Source of the DNA: Candidatus Nanopelagicus hibericus
Lineage (GTDB): Bacteria > Actinomycetota > Actinomycetes > Nanopelagicales > Nanopelagicaceae
NCBI RefSeq assembly: GCF_002288005.1
Contig: NZ_CP016771.1
Coordinates: 868,001 to 932,000 of the forward strand
Direction of reading: 5' to 3'
Length of the DNA: 64,000 bases
Below are positions 27,654 through 36,882 of this stretch, piece by piece (position 1 is the stretch's first letter; every line of letters starts with the position of its first letter). The translations under genes and the position numbers were made by a program. The notes beneath the pieces were generated by a model, which saw only the letters and a program-made list of their open reading frames with translations, had not been told where the DNA came from and searched no databases.

Positions 27654-28031
27654 TTACTCAGCCGCGTTAATCATCGCAGCAGCAGCTGCTTCTAGATACT
27701 GCCAAAGCTCACTTTTTAGATCATCTGCTATCTCAAGCCCATTTACCGCATCCTTCATACATACCAACCAAGCATCATGCTCCTTTTGTGAGATATGAAA
27801 TTGTGCATGACGCTTACGCAATCTTGGATGGCCTCTCTCATCACTATAAGTTGTTGGCCCACCCCAGTACTGCTCTAAAAACATTTGTAACCTTCGGCCT
27901 GCACCATGTAAATCATTTTCTGGATACATCGGGCGCAAGATTGGATTAACTGCAACTAAGGCGTAGAAGTGTGAGACTAAATCATTAAAGGTTTTTTCTC
28001 CCCCTGCTCTTTCATAGAAAGTTTGGCTCAA
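27654..28031 (-). CDS. glbO: truncated haemoglobin, group II (trHbO type)
   Basis: Oxygen/NO-binding haem protein. The 125 residues show the 2-on-2 globin pattern: Tyr B10 in HFYALV, the distal CD region, proximal His in KRHAQFHI and Trp G8 in DAWLVCM, all marks of trHbO. The start is TTG at 28029-28031, supported by AAGGAG six bases upstream; the usual MSQTFYERAGG-type start follows. The thioesterase gene ends nine bases upstream, so they form a unit with ettA. Confidence 0.93.
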   Translation of the reverse strand: MSQTFYERAGGEKTFNDLVSHFYALVAVNPILRPMYPENDLHGAGRRLQMFLEQYWGGPTTYSDERGHPRLRKRHAQFHISQKEHDAWLVCMKDAVNGLEIADDLKSELWQYLEAAAAAMINAAE

Positions 28032-28040
28032 ATTTTCTCC

Positions 28041-28445
28041 TTATTTTTCCAAATACTTATCTAAAAACTCTCGTTCTACGGTATTGATCGGCCGTGATTT
28101 TCTGGTAGCTAAATCAATCGTCACTTGAACTGTCTTCATCTTGGCATAAATAACCCCAGCTTTAGATACCTCATACCCATTTACAAAGGATGAGTTGCCA
28201 ATTGACTCTACCCACAATATGACATCATAAAAACAACCACCCTGCGTAATTGGTGCTAAGTAATCAACCTCACCACGTGCTACTACCATCTCAATTAAAA
28301 TTGGCTTCTCATTTTTTGAAGTAAGTGAGTACCAAGCCCAGTCAAATCGCGCCTCTTGAGCGTAGGTTAAATACTTGGCGTTATTCACATGACCAAAGGC
28401 ATCTAGATCATCCCAGCGCACAAATGCTTTATGGGTAAATTTCAT
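28041..28445 (-). CDS. acyl-CoA thioesterase, 4HBT hotdog family
   Basis: Hydrolyses thioesters. The 134-residue protein has the 4-hydroxybenzoyl-CoA thioesterase motif with the catalytic Asp in DLDAFGHVNNAKY and the following helix YAQEARFDW. This matches YbgC/FadM-like proteins; the acyl substrate cannot be read from sequence. ATG at 28445 has GGAG seven bases upstream. It lies between ettA and glbO on the same strand, as in other actinobacteria. Confidence 0.88.
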   Translation of the reverse strand: MKFTHKAFVRWDDLDAFGHVNNAKYLTYAQEARFDWAWYSLTSKNEKPILIEMVVARGEVDYLAPITQGGCFYDVILWVESIGNSSFVNGYEVSKAGVIYAKMKTVQVTIDLATRKSRPINTVEREFLDKYLEK

Positions 28446-28469
28446 TTGCTCTCCAATTGCTTTTTTCTA

Positions 28470-30137
28470 TTACCTAGTTAACTTACGGTATGTAGCACGA
28501 TGCGGACGGGCAGCATCAATGCCCAAACGAGCAATCTTATTCTCTTCATAACTTTCAAAGTTTCCTTCAAACCAGAACCATTTTGAATCACCCTCATAAG
28601 CCAATATATGAGTGGCAATTCGATCTAGAAACCAACGATCGTGGGAGATCACCACAGCGCACCCTGGAAAATCAAGGAGTGCGTTCTCAAGTGAGGTAAG
28701 GGTTTCAACATCTAAATCATTGGTCGGCTCATCAAGAAGTAATAAATTTCCACCCTGCTTAAGAGTCAGCGCTAGATTTAATCTATTTCGCTCTCCGCCT
28801 GATAAGACTCCAGCAGCTTTTTGCTGATCAGGTCCTTTAAAACCAAAGGCTGAAACATAAGCCCTAGAGGGCATCTCAACATTTCCAACTTTTATAAAAT
28901 CAAGTCCATCTGAGACAACCTCCCATAATGATTTCTTTGGGTCAATGCCACCGCGGGATTGATCAACGTAAGAAATCTTTACCGTCTCACCAACTTTGAC
29001 CACACCGGAGTCTGCTTTTTCCATTCCTAAAATAGTTTTAAATAATGTAGTTTTTCCAGCACCGTTGGGTCCAATAATTCCCACGATTCCATTGCGGGGC
29101 AGTGTGAATGAAAGATCATCAATTAAAATACGATCATCAAAACCTTTTACTAGATTTTTACTCTCCACCACAATATCGCCAAGTCTTGGACCTGGTGGAA
29201 TTTGTAACTCCTCAAAATCTAATTTACGAGTCTTATCCGCCTCAGCTGCCATCTCTTCATAACGAGCAAGCCGTGCCTTTGACTTTACCTGTCGTCCCTT
29301 TGCATTCATCCTGACCCACTCAAGCTCCTCTTTTAATCGCTTCGCCCGCTTAACATCTTTTTGTCCTTCAACCTTCATACGCGCTTCTTTGGTTTCTAAA
29401 TATGTTGTGTAATTTCCTTCATATGGATAGGCCCTTCCTCGATCTAACTCCAAGATCCATTGGGCCACATTGTCTAAGAAGTATCTATCGTGAGTAATAG
29501 CCACCACAGTTCCTTCGTACTTACTTAAATGTTGCTCAAGCCAAAGCACAGACTCTGCATCTAAATGATTAGTTGGCTCATCAAGAAGTAATAAATCTGG
29601 CTTTTGTAATAGCAATTTACATAGCGCAACACGCCTGCGCTCTCCTCCTGATAGGACTTTCACATCAGCTTCAGGTGGTGGACAACGAAGTGCGTCCATT
29701 GCTTGCTCAAGTTGTGAATCCAAATCCCAAGCATTTAAGTGATCTAGTTTTTCTTGCAGCGTACCCATCTCAGCAAGCAATTTGTCATAATCAGCATCTG
29801 GATTTGCCATCTCTTCACTGATTGCATTAAATCTATTTAATAATCCAATTGTCTGGGCCACACCCTCTTGGACATTCTCTAAAACATTTTTATCCTCAGA
29901 TAATGGTGGCTCTTGTAGCAAGATGCCTACTGTGTAACCGGGTGATAAATAAGCCTCACCATTTGATGGTTGTTGCAGCCCGGCCATGATCTGTAGCACC
30001 GTTGATTTACCAGCTCCATTTGGACCAAGCACACCAATCTTGGCGCCGGGTAAAAACATCAAGGTGACATCATCAAGAATTACTTTATCCCCATGCGCCT
30101 TGCGCGCCTTTTTCATCGTGTAAATAAACTCAGCCAT
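28470..30137 (-). CDS. ettA: energy-dependent translational throttle protein EttA (ABC-F)
   Basis: Cytoplasmic ABC-F ATPase that binds the ribosomal E site and gates the first elongation cycles. The 555 residues contain two ABC domains: Walker A GPNGAGKST and GPNGAGKTT, signatures LSGGERRR and LSGGERN, Walker B LLLLDEPTNHLD and LLLLDEPTNDLD, separated by the linker with the EttA arm (about 240-310). No membrane segments. ATG at 30137; TAAGGT eight bases upstream might serve as a -10. It heads a unit with the thioesterase and globin. Confidence 0.95.
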   Translation of the reverse strand: MAEFIYTMKKARKAHGDKVILDDVTLMFLPGAKIGVLGPNGAGKSTVLQIMAGLQQPSNGEAYLSPGYTVGILLQEPPLSEDKNVLENVQEGVAQTIGLLNRFNAISEEMANPDADYDKLLAEMGTLQEKLDHLNAWDLDSQLEQAMDALRCPPPEADVKVLSGGERRRVALCKLLLQKPDLLLLDEPTNHLDAESVLWLEQHLSKYEGTVVAITHDRYFLDNVAQWILELDRGRAYPYEGNYTTYLETKEARMKVEGQKDVKRAKRLKEELEWVRMNAKGRQVKSKARLARYEEMAAEADKTRKLDFEELQIPPGPRLGDIVVESKNLVKGFDDRILIDDLSFTLPRNGIVGIIGPNGAGKTTLFKTILGMEKADSGVVKVGETVKISYVDQSRGGIDPKKSLWEVVSDGLDFIKVGNVEMPSRAYVSAFGFKGPDQQKAAGVLSGGERNRLNLALTLKQGGNLLLLDEPTNDLDVETLTSLENALLDFPGCAVVISHDRWFLDRIATHILAYEGDSKWFWFEGNFESYEENKIARLGIDAARPHRATYRKLTR

Positions 30138-30188
30138 AGTGTCAAACCTTACCTGTTGTGATCGGTAGACTTATCCCATTCAAATAAT

Positions 30189-30262
30189 GCGCCTGTAGCT
30201 CAGTCGGATAGAGCGAATGCCTTCTAAGCATTAGGTCGCAGGTTCGATTCCTGCCAGGCGCG
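30189..30262 (+). tRNA. tRNA-Arg (TCT)
   Basis: Acceptor GCGCCTG (30189-30195) pairs with CAGGCGC (30255-30261); anticodon stem AATGC/GCATT with loop CTTCTAA gives TCT; T-loop TTCGATT. Discriminator G at 30262. The 3' CCA is not encoded (next bases are CAT). It reads AGA/AGG codons. Confidence 0.97.
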
Positions 30263-30268
30263 CATTAC

Positions 30269-31681
30269 TTAAGAATCAAAGCCCAAGCCAAGTCGGTCTA
30301 ATAAGCGCAACCAAAGATTTCGCCGACCTTCATTTTGATCCGCCTTATTAATTGACCATTGAGTTAATCTGATAAATAAGAATCTAAAGGGTTCAGGTGG
30401 AAATGGGAATGGCTTATGTTTAACCATCGATAATTGCGTTGCTTCACTTTCAATTCCATCTAATAAATCCAACATGGTAGAGGCGCCAAATCTTGTGGTG
30501 GCAACCCCAAGGCCGGTATAGCCAAGAACGTAGGCAACTTTGTTATCAAATGCTTGCCCCCAAAATGGTGAAAATCTTGAGCAGGTATCAATTGCCCCAC
30601 CCCAACCATGGGTAAATTTAATTCCAGCTAATTGTGGAAAGGTTTTGAAAAAATGCTCAGCAAGCTTGGCGTAGGTTTCAGGACGTGCTTCATACTCTGC
30701 TCGCACCTTGCCCGCGTAGTTATAAACCGCGTCATATCCACCCCATAAAATCTCATTCTCTTTAGTTAACCTGTAGTAATGGAATTGATACCCAGCATCG
30801 GATAGTCCTTCCCGACCTTTCCAGCCAATGCTTTCTAATTGCGCAGCTGTTAATGGTTGGGTTACTAATTGAAAGTCATAAACTGCAATTACATACTTTT
30901 TCACACTCTTTATCAGGGGTGTGTAAATATTTGTAGCTAGGGCTACCTTATTTGCCCTAATGGAGCCATAAGCACTCTTAACCACAACATGACCACCATC
31001 ATCTATTAACTCTTCAACTTTAGAGTGCTCATATATTTTCACGCCTAGTGACAGACATGCTTTCTCTAAGCCCCAAACCAATCTGGCAGGGTCTACTAAA
31101 GCTGTGCCATCATGATCAAAGAGGGCGCCCTCATAAATCGGTGAGTTCACCAAGGCTCTAACCTGCTCTTTATCTAATACCTCAACATGATCACCAGTTT
31201 TATTTCTAGCGATCGCCTCCTCTTTTAATCCCACCATCTGCCAAGGGGCGACCGCCATGCGAAGCTCACCATTTCGCTCAAAATCACAATCAATCCCATA
31301 TTTTTTAATCGTTTCCTCGATTGCGTCAAGATTTTGCCTGCCCAATCTTTCAATTACTGCCATCTCATCAGCAAAGCGGTTGTAGCCATTAACAAAACCG
31401 TGGGTGAGTGAACCATTACAAAAACCACCATTACGACCTGAGGCACCACTACCAGTCTCGCCCATCTCAATAATTACTACCTCACGTTTTGGATCACGCT
31501 CCTTTGCAAGAAGTGCTGTCCAAAGGCCGGTGTAGCCGGCGCCAATAATGCAAAGATCAGTTTGAATATCACTTGTTAAGGCAGAGTGAGAGGCAGGCTC
31601 TAATGGATCAGCATCTAGCCAGTACTGAGCAGGTTGAAGATCTGCTAATGAGTTAAGAACAATTGGATTAATCGCTGGCAT
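30269..31681 (-). CDS. FAD-dependent amine oxidoreductase (PuuB-like)
   Basis: DAO-family flavoenzyme of 470 residues. The dinucleotide-binding GAGYTGLWTA lies near residue 48, the flavin-attachment-type SGRNGGF follows, and the C-terminal GYTGLGVATTRFG closes the FAD site. The architecture matches gamma-glutamylputrescine oxidase and related amine or N-methyl amino-acid oxidases. The frame is open to 31756, but ATG 31681 is chosen: it begins a normal N-terminus and has CGGAG seven bases upstream. That site lies in a strong hairpin in a structured leader. No puu genes are adjacent. Confidence 0.85.
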   Translation of the reverse strand: MPAINPIVLNSLADLQPAQYWLDADPLEPASHSALTSDIQTDLCIIGAGYTGLWTALLAKERDPKREVVIIEMGETGSGASGRNGGFCNGSLTHGFVNGYNRFADEMAVIERLGRQNLDAIEETIKKYGIDCDFERNGELRMAVAPWQMVGLKEEAIARNKTGDHVEVLDKEQVRALVNSPIYEGALFDHDGTALVDPARLVWGLEKACLSLGVKIYEHSKVEELIDDGGHVVVKSAYGSIRANKVALATNIYTPLIKSVKKYVIAVYDFQLVTQPLTAAQLESIGWKGREGLSDAGYQFHYYRLTKENEILWGGYDAVYNYAGKVRAEYEARPETYAKLAEHFFKTFPQLAGIKFTHGWGGAIDTCSRFSPFWGQAFDNKVAYVLGYTGLGVATTRFGASTMLDLLDGIESEATQLSMVKHKPFPFPPEPFRFLFIRLTQWSINKADQNEGRRNLWLRLLDRLGLGFDS

Positions 31682-31686
31682 GGGCT

Positions 31687-31751
31687 GACTCCGGTGTAAA
31701 CCGGATTCCACCCCTTTGCGTATTATTAAGTGGCCCGGGTCCTCCGGAGTC
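31687..31751 (-). promoter_or_regulatory. SD-occluding leader with two exclusive helices
   Basis: In the minus-strand RNA the ribosome-site arm ACCGGAGTC (31687-31695) can pair with the nearby TCCGGT (31700-31705, 4-base loop) or with the upstream GACTCCGG (31744-31751, 8 bp). The two helices share the same arm, so they cannot form together, and each blocks the ribosome site. A CCAC/GTGG helix may form between them. This is riboswitch-like, but it matches no class I know. Confidence 0.5.
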
Positions 31752-31833
31752 CACACCCATAACGCAGATCTTTATCTAGCAATCTGTGGTTCGTTACAGC
31801 TACAAACCTAATACTACCCTACTGCGCAATAAG

Positions 31834-31868
31834 AAAACCCCCGCACTCTAGGAGTGTGCGGGGGTTTG
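31834..31868 (-). terminator. intrinsic terminator after pstS
   Basis: A perfect 12-bp GC-rich stem (31835-31846 with 31856-31867) around a 9-base loop is followed on the minus strand by TTTTCTTATT. It lies 15 bases after the pstS stop codon. T-rich bases also follow on the plus strand, so it could work in both directions. Confidence 0.93.
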
Positions 31869-31882
31869 TTTTACTTAGTTAA

Positions 31883-33067
31883 TTACTTGATCTTGGCAAT
31901 CTGTGCTTTTGCTTTGTCGTATAAAGCACCAGTAATTTGGATGTATCCTTTTTCTGGGAACTTCTTAGGACATTGCTCTAGCAAATATGTGTGCCACTCA
32001 GCTACGATCTTTTGTTTTTCAGGATCTTTCTTTGCAGCCTCTGGGTATACCAATCCATATGATGCGGTTCCAATTGGATATGCACCTGGGATCGCCTTTT
32101 GGTAAGGGGTGGTTACGCTGCCATTGGCTTCAATAGTTCCGCCACCAAGGAAAGCTGAGGTTGCAGCAGCCGTTGGCGGTACAAACTCTTTTGCCCAGTT
32201 TTGCACTAGGGCAGTTCCTAAGTTGTTGGATGTAAACCAAGCACTTTCAGCGTATCCAATTGCGCCAATCTTGCTCTTAACACCAGCTCCCACAAGTGCT
32301 GAACCGTTTGCACCTTGGAAGTTAAAGAAGTTTGAAAGAGAAACTGGAGTGCTATTTGCAAATGTTCCAGAGGCTGTCTTTGGCCATAGTGCTGCATTCT
32401 CTCCAGCGTTAGCACCCTGTAGGAACTTACCAAACTGCTCTGATGTTCCAGAGGAGTCGCTGCGGTAGTAAACAGTTATTGGTAGATTTGGCAGTTTTGC
32501 GTTTGCCTCTACTGTGTTGTACTTAAGAATTTTTGGCTTTCCAGCTTTATCTAGAACTGGCACAGTCTGAGTGGTGTTCTTGCCACCAACTTTTACTGTG
32601 ACCTTCTTTGTTGCAAAGACTGGCACCTTAACTTCACCGTCATTTACAGTTCTAATTCGCACATCATTCCAGTTCTGAATTTCACCTGAAAAGATTTGAG
32701 CGATAACGGCTGGGGAGAGATAAATTGGTGTCTTTACAGTTGGTAAGTTGTAACCAATTGCAATTCCTGCTGCATAAACAGCTGCATACTCTAAATGAGC
32801 TGGGAATCCTGATGTGTAAACAGAATCAGAGGCTGCAAAATCAACTAGATTGCTAGCAAAATCGGTACGGCCTTTACCAGATCCACCTGCTGTGTAGTTA
32901 ACAGTGTGGCCAGTATCTTTTGTGAACTCCACTTTACATACATCGATAAGTGGTTGAGCAAATGTTGCACCACTGCCATTAATCTGGCCAGCAAATGCAG
33001 GTGAAGATGAAAGAATTAATGAGGAAGTAGCGATTGCAATAATCGCAACTTTTTTGCCTAACTTCAT
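31883..33067 (-). CDS. pstS: phosphate-binding protein PstS
   Basis: Extracellular phosphate receptor of the PstSCAB importer. The 394 residues have a signal peptide ending AFA-GQ (near 26), then the PstS N-terminal block GSGATFAQPL, the phosphate-binding YTAGGSGKG and RSDSSGTSEQF loops, and an inserted segment with KVGGKNTTQ around 170. There is no lipobox Cys, unlike most Gram-positive PstS proteins and unlike LivK in this window. ATG at 33067 has AGGAGG six bases upstream. It is transcribed last, 112 bases after pstB, and is followed by a strong terminator. Confidence 0.95.
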   Translation of the reverse strand: MKLGKKVAIIAIATSSLILSSSPAFAGQINGSGATFAQPLIDVCKVEFTKDTGHTVNYTAGGSGKGRTDFASNLVDFAASDSVYTSGFPAHLEYAAVYAAGIAIGYNLPTVKTPIYLSPAVIAQIFSGEIQNWNDVRIRTVNDGEVKVPVFATKKVTVKVGGKNTTQTVPVLDKAGKPKILKYNTVEANAKLPNLPITVYYRSDSSGTSEQFGKFLQGANAGENAALWPKTASGTFANSTPVSLSNFFNFQGANGSALVGAGVKSKIGAIGYAESAWFTSNNLGTALVQNWAKEFVPPTAAATSAFLGGGTIEANGSVTTPYQKAIPGAYPIGTASYGLVYPEAAKKDPEKQKIVAEWHTYLLEQCPKKFPEKGYIQITGALYDKAKAQIAKIK

Positions 33068-33179
33068 AAAGCCTCCTGTTTAGATGGATGGGTAGGTTGA
33101 AATTAACCAAGCCCGGCTAACGCAGAGGCTGATTTTGGCAAACTTTATATGGCAATTAAGTTAACAATTGGTGTACTGA

Positions 33180-34076
33180 TTAGCCAAATCTGCCAGAGAC
33201 ATAATCCTCTGTTCGCTTCTGTTTTGGATTAGTAAAGATCGCTTCAGTGGTGCCACTTTCAATTAAGCGACCTGGGCCGCCATCAGAAAGGAAGAATCCG
33301 GTGTAATCAGAGACGCGAGCTGCCTGTTGCATATTGTGAGTAACAATTACGATGCTCATCGAAGCTGATAGCTCTCTGACAGTCTCCTCAATACGAAGTG
33401 TTGAGCCTGGATCTAGTGCAGAACATGGCTCATCCATCAGCAATACCTGTGGATTAACTGCCAGGGAGCGAGCAATACATAAGCGTTGCTGCTGACCACC
33501 CGAGAGTGCTCCACCATACTCATTTAATCGATCCTTAACCTCATCCCATAAGCCTGCTCTTCTCAGACAACTCTCCAATAACTCATCAGCATTTTCTATC
33601 TTTATTTGCGCAAGTCTTAAGCCGGATAAAACATTCTCTTTAATTGTCATGGATGGGAATGGGTTTGGCTTTTGAAAAACCATACCAACTCGTAATCTAA
33701 TTTTTGTGACATCAACTCCTGGCTCATAAACATCTTTTCCATCCAATAACACCTGACCAGCCAAGGCAGCTGTTGGAATGAACTCATGCATTCGATTTAA
33801 GATTCTGATGAATGTTGATTTACCGCAACCTGACGGACCAATTAATGCCGTTACAGTGCCAGAAAAGAAGTCCATGGAAATATCTTCAAGCACATGCTTC
33901 TTACCAAACCATGCGTGCACTCCCCTGGCCTCAAGACCGGTTGAGCCGGCGATAGGTTGGCCAATCTTTGCTCGTCTTGCTGATGCCACATCGGAGAGTG
34001 AATGGGTGGCAACTGATTGCTTTGCCGCGCTTCGATCTTGACTGATACTGCCTTGCTTGCCGGTTACCTGACTCAT
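33180..34076 (-). CDS. pstB: phosphate ABC transporter ATP-binding protein
   Basis: ATPase of the phosphate importer. The ABC domain has Walker [11 protein letters not shown]-loop FQKPNPFP, signature LSGGQQQR and Walker B VLLMDEP, followed by the D-loop SALD. Two starts compete: ATG at 34124 overlaps the pstA stop (ATGA), giving 314 residues; ATG at 34076 has GAGAGGA five bases upstream, giving 298. Even from 34076 the protein carries a polar Ser/Gln-rich extension of about 40 residues before the ABC domain, longer than the usual 250-260 residue PstB. Confidence 0.94.
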   Translation of the reverse strand: MSQVTGKQGSISQDRSAAKQSVATHSLSDVASARRAKIGQPIAGSTGLEARGVHAWFGKKHVLEDISMDFFSGTVTALIGPSGCGKSTFIRILNRMHEFIPTAALAGQVLLDGKDVYEPGVDVTKIRLRVGMVFQKPNPFPSMTIKENVLSGLRLAQIKIENADELLESCLRRAGLWDEVKDRLNEYGGALSGGQQQRLCIARSLAVNPQVLLMDEPCSALDPGSTLRIEETVRELSASMSIVIVTHNMQQAARVSDYTGFFLSDGGPGRLIESGTTEAIFTNPKQKRTEDYVSGRFG

Positions 34077-34120
34077 TGTTTCCTCTCGATCATTGTTTGA
34101 ATTTGCGCCATCAGTTGTAC

Positions 34121-35176
34121 TCATTTTTTGTTGCCCCTAGCTGAACTAAAGTATCGGGCTAAGGTAAAAATTATTAGAACTAAAATCATTAATACAAAGA
34201 CACCTAACCAGGCGCGGCTAATTGAGTTTTCATTACCAATCAGCAGGTTCTTCCAAACGTAGTATGGAAAAGCGGACATATTGCCCTGACCTGGATTTAG
34301 ATTAATTGCATCAGCGCCACCAATAGTTAGAAGTAATGGCGCAGTCTCACCAACTACTCGTGCAACTCCTAAAATGATTGCAGTTACCAATCCACTGCGA
34401 GCCGCTGGCACAATAACCATAGCTACTGTTCGCCACTGGGTGGCACCTAGTGCCAGCCCTGCCTCCCGTAGATCCTGTGGAATTAATTTCAATACCTCCT
34501 CAGAGGTACGGGCAACTGTTGGAATCATTAATACAGTAAGTGCAAAGCCACCAGCAATTCCACTATAGGCATTACCTAATTGAATCATCCAGACGGCAAA
34601 AATAAATAGTCCAGCAACAATTGATGGCACTCCACTCATTGCCTGCACAAAGAATCTAACGAGGCCAGCAAATCTCCCCTTCACCTCGACAATATAGAGC
34701 GCAGTTAAGATACCAATTGGTGTAGCAAGAAATGTTGCAAAGGTTACGATATAGGCGGTTCCAATTACTGCGTGCAATAAACCACCTTCAGTTAATGGTG
34801 ACTCAGATGAACTCTCCGCCATATCATCGGTGAATATTCCAAAGGAAAATCCCACAGTGCCTAATTTTACAATTTCATAAATCACAGAGGTGAGAGGAAT
34901 AATTACAAAAGCGGCGGCAATATAAACCAAAACAGTTGTTGTGGAGTTCATAGCAGCCTTACGATCCCTGCGGATCCAACTAATTGTGGTGGCGGTAATA
35001 ATCGCCATAAAGATTAAGGTGAGTGCGAAACCTAATTTTCCTTTAAGGGGAGAGATTGCAACTATTGCAAAGGTAGCGGCAACTGTAAATATTGCTCCAA
35101 ACAAGTCTGGCAAAATCTGTTTTGGGGTAAGTTTCCATGGCCTACCTGGTTGGACCGCTGTAAGAGTTTGAGTCAT
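34121..35176 (-). CDS. pstA: phosphate ABC transporter permease PstA
   Basis: One of two membrane subunits of the phosphate importer. The 351 residues include extra N-terminal membrane segments (three hydrophobic helices before residue 105) and then the BPD_transp_1 core with the EAA-type loop [14 protein letters not shown] and [13 protein letters not shown] at 35176 has GGGAG six bases upstream. It follows pstC by two bases. Confidence 0.95.
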   Translation of the reverse strand: MTQTLTAVQPGRPWKLTPKQILPDLFGAIFTVAATFAIVAISPLKGKLGFALTLIFMAIITATTISWIRRDRKAAMNSTTTVLVYIAAAFVIIPLTSVIYEIVKLGTVGFSFGIFTDDMAESSSESPLTEGGLLHAVIGTAYIVTFATFLATPIGILTALYIVEVKGRFAGLVRFFVQAMSGVPSIVAGLFIFAVWMIQLGNAYSGIAGGFALTVLMIPTVARTSEEVLKLIPQDLREAGLALGATQWRTVAMVIVPAARSGLVTAIILGVARVVGETAPLLLTIGGADAINLNPGQGNMSAFPYYVWKNLLIGNENSISRAWLGVFVLMILVLIIFTLARYFSSARGNKK

Positions 35177-35178
35177 TT

Positions 35179-36159
35179 TTACTCCCTTGCAGTCTTATTA
35201 ATAATGTAGTTGGCTAAAAAATTAACCATCAAGGTAACTAGGAATAACACAAAACCAGCTGCCATTAACGCTTGTAACTCAACAAAATCTGCCTCACCAA
35301 ATTTATTAACAATCATCGAGGCCACATTTCCACCAGCACTGAGCAGAACTTCAATTCTTATGTCATATACCAAATTTAAAACGGTATAAACTGCAACTGT
35401 TTCACCCAATGCTCGACCAAGACCTAGCATCGCGCCCCCTACGACACCACCTCGGCCATATGGAAAAACTACCGCTTTAATCATCGACCATTTGGTAGCA
35501 CCCAGGGCGTAAGCAGCTTGAATACGTTCTAATGGTGTTTGCGCAAAAACCTCACGGGCAATTGCGGTAACAATCGGTGTGATCATAATTGCTAACACCA
35601 ACCCAGCAATAAATGGTGAGCGGGTGAAAACCGGTGCTGGCATATCAAAGAAAGGAATAAAGCCAAAGTACTTATGAATTAATTTCGCCCAGTACTCAGC
35701 ATGTGGCATTAAAACAAAGAAGCCCCATAATCCATAAACAATTGATGGAATCGCAGCCATTACATCAACTACCACCACCATTGGTTTTTTTAACCACTCT
35801 GGTGCGTAATAGGATAAAAACAATGCTGTGCCAACTGCAATCGGCACACCCATGATCATCGCTAATATTCCAGTAACAATGGTTCCGTAAAGCATCGCAC
35901 CGATTCCATAGGATGCGAGTTGTTCATTCTCTGGCACCGCATCAACCCAATCAAAGCCAGTCAAAAATGCTAAGCCGGCATTACGTATTGCTTCAAAGCC
36001 GTTATAGATTAAAAAGAAACCAATTAAACCAAGTATTGCTAGCGAGATTAATCCACCACCGGTGACAACCCCACGAAAAACCTTGTCGGTGAAGCGTAAT
36101 TCAGTGGTAATAACTCTTGGTTCGGGGGTTTGCTTTTGTTCAACTACCGCTGAGGACAT
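35179..36159 (-). CDS. pstC: phosphate ABC transporter permease PstC
   Basis: Second membrane subunit of the importer. The 326-residue protein has six membrane segments, the IPSIVYGLWG stretch and the EAA loop AAYALGATKWSMI typical of PstC. ATG at 36159 has AGGA seven bases upstream. It is the first gene of the pstC-pstA-pstB-pstS order, and a PHO-box-like repeat lies 44-72 bases upstream. Confidence 0.95.
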   Translation of the reverse strand: MSSAVVEQKQTPEPRVITTELRFTDKVFRGVVTGGGLISLAILGLIGFFLIYNGFEAIRNAGLAFLTGFDWVDAVPENEQLASYGIGAMLYGTIVTGILAMIMGVPIAVGTALFLSYYAPEWLKKPMVVVVDVMAAIPSIVYGLWGFFVLMPHAEYWAKLIHKYFGFIPFFDMPAPVFTRSPFIAGLVLAIMITPIVTAIAREVFAQTPLERIQAAYALGATKWSMIKAVVFPYGRGGVVGGAMLGLGRALGETVAVYTVLNLVYDIRIEVLLSAGGNVASMIVNKFGEADFVELQALMAAGFVLFLVTLMVNFLANYIINKTARE

Positions 36160-36202
36160 GTGTGAATCCTGCCCTGAAGCCGCATTATTAGTAAGGCAGG
36201 TG

Positions 36203-36231
36203 GGTTAAAACAAGGTGAACGAGAGATGAAA
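36203..36231 (-). promoter_or_regulatory. PHO box (PhoP direct repeats) upstream of pstC
   Basis: On the minus strand three 7-mers follow each other with an exact 11-base period: TTTCATC, GTTCACC and TTTAACC. The middle one is identical to the Streptomyces PHO-box repeat GTTCACC and the others match it at 5 of 7 positions. The placement between orn and pstC is what phosphate-starvation control by PhoR-PhoP needs. phoR, phoP and phoU are not in the window. Confidence 0.75.
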
Positions 36232-36252
36232 TCAAGCGTGAGTGGCATCCAA

Positions 36253-36258
36253 TAGGCT
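36253..36258 (+). promoter_or_regulatory. possible -10 box of a leaderless orn transcript
   Basis: TAGGCT lies eight bases before the orn ATG at 36267, and there is no ribosome site between them. No good -35 is seen. Confidence 0.35.
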
Positions 36259-36266
36259 TACCCCAT

Positions 36267-36815
36267 ATGAGCCAAGATCTGCCACACCTAATCTGGGTCG
36301 ATTGTGAGATGACAGGGCTAGATATCAATAAAGATGCCTTGGTTGAAATAGCTGTTTTAGTAACTGATGCCCAACTTAATGTGTTGGGCGCGGGTGTTGA
36401 TCTAGTAATCAAATGTGATCAGGTGAAGCTAGATTCTATGCAACAGGTAGTAATAGATATGCATAGTAAATCTGGGCTGATAAATGAGATACCAAATGGC
36501 ACCACACTTGCAGCGGCGGATGATGCGATTATTACCTACTTAAAAAAGTATGCACCAAGTGAGGGCAAATCCCCATTGGCTGGAAACTCTGTCTATGTTG
36601 ATCGCGCCTTTATTGCCAGAGATCTACCAAAGTTAAATGCATACCTACATTATCGAACCATTGATGTTTCAACCATCAAAGAGTTAGCAAGAAGGTGGCA
36701 TCCAAAAACCTACTTCGCAGCCCCTGCCAAAGATGGCAACCACCGGGCCTTAGGTGATATCCGAGATTCAATCGCAGAGCTTGATTACTACCGCAGCGCA
36801 ATCTTTCTTCCCTAA
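36267..36815 (+). CDS. orn: oligoribonuclease
   Basis: 3'-5' exoribonuclease that clears 2-5 nucleotide RNAs. The 182 residues carry DEDDh motifs: WVDCEMTGLD near residue 10, the middle Asp in YVDRAF, and HRALGDIRDS near the end. Length and start are normal for Orn. It diverges from pstC; the 107-base gap holds the PHO box. Confidence 0.96.
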   Translation: MSQDLPHLIWVDCEMTGLDINKDALVEIAVLVTDAQLNVLGAGVDLVIKCDQVKLDSMQQVVIDMHSKSGLINEIPNGTTLAAADDAIITYLKKYAPSEGKSPLAGNSVYVDRAFIARDLPKLNAYLHYRTIDVSTIKELARRWHPKTYFAAPAKDGNHRALGDIRDSIAELDYYRSAIFLP

Positions 36816-36882
36816 TTACCCGTAGATTTGGTGAAAATACCTTAGGTATTTTTTGCCGTATCATTAGCCAAGCAATAAACAT

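Noticed and set aside
31687-31751. Known riboswitch (cobalamin, glycine or guanidine class) before the FAD oxidase
   Set aside because: I could not align the conserved core of any of these classes; only the alternative helices are supported.
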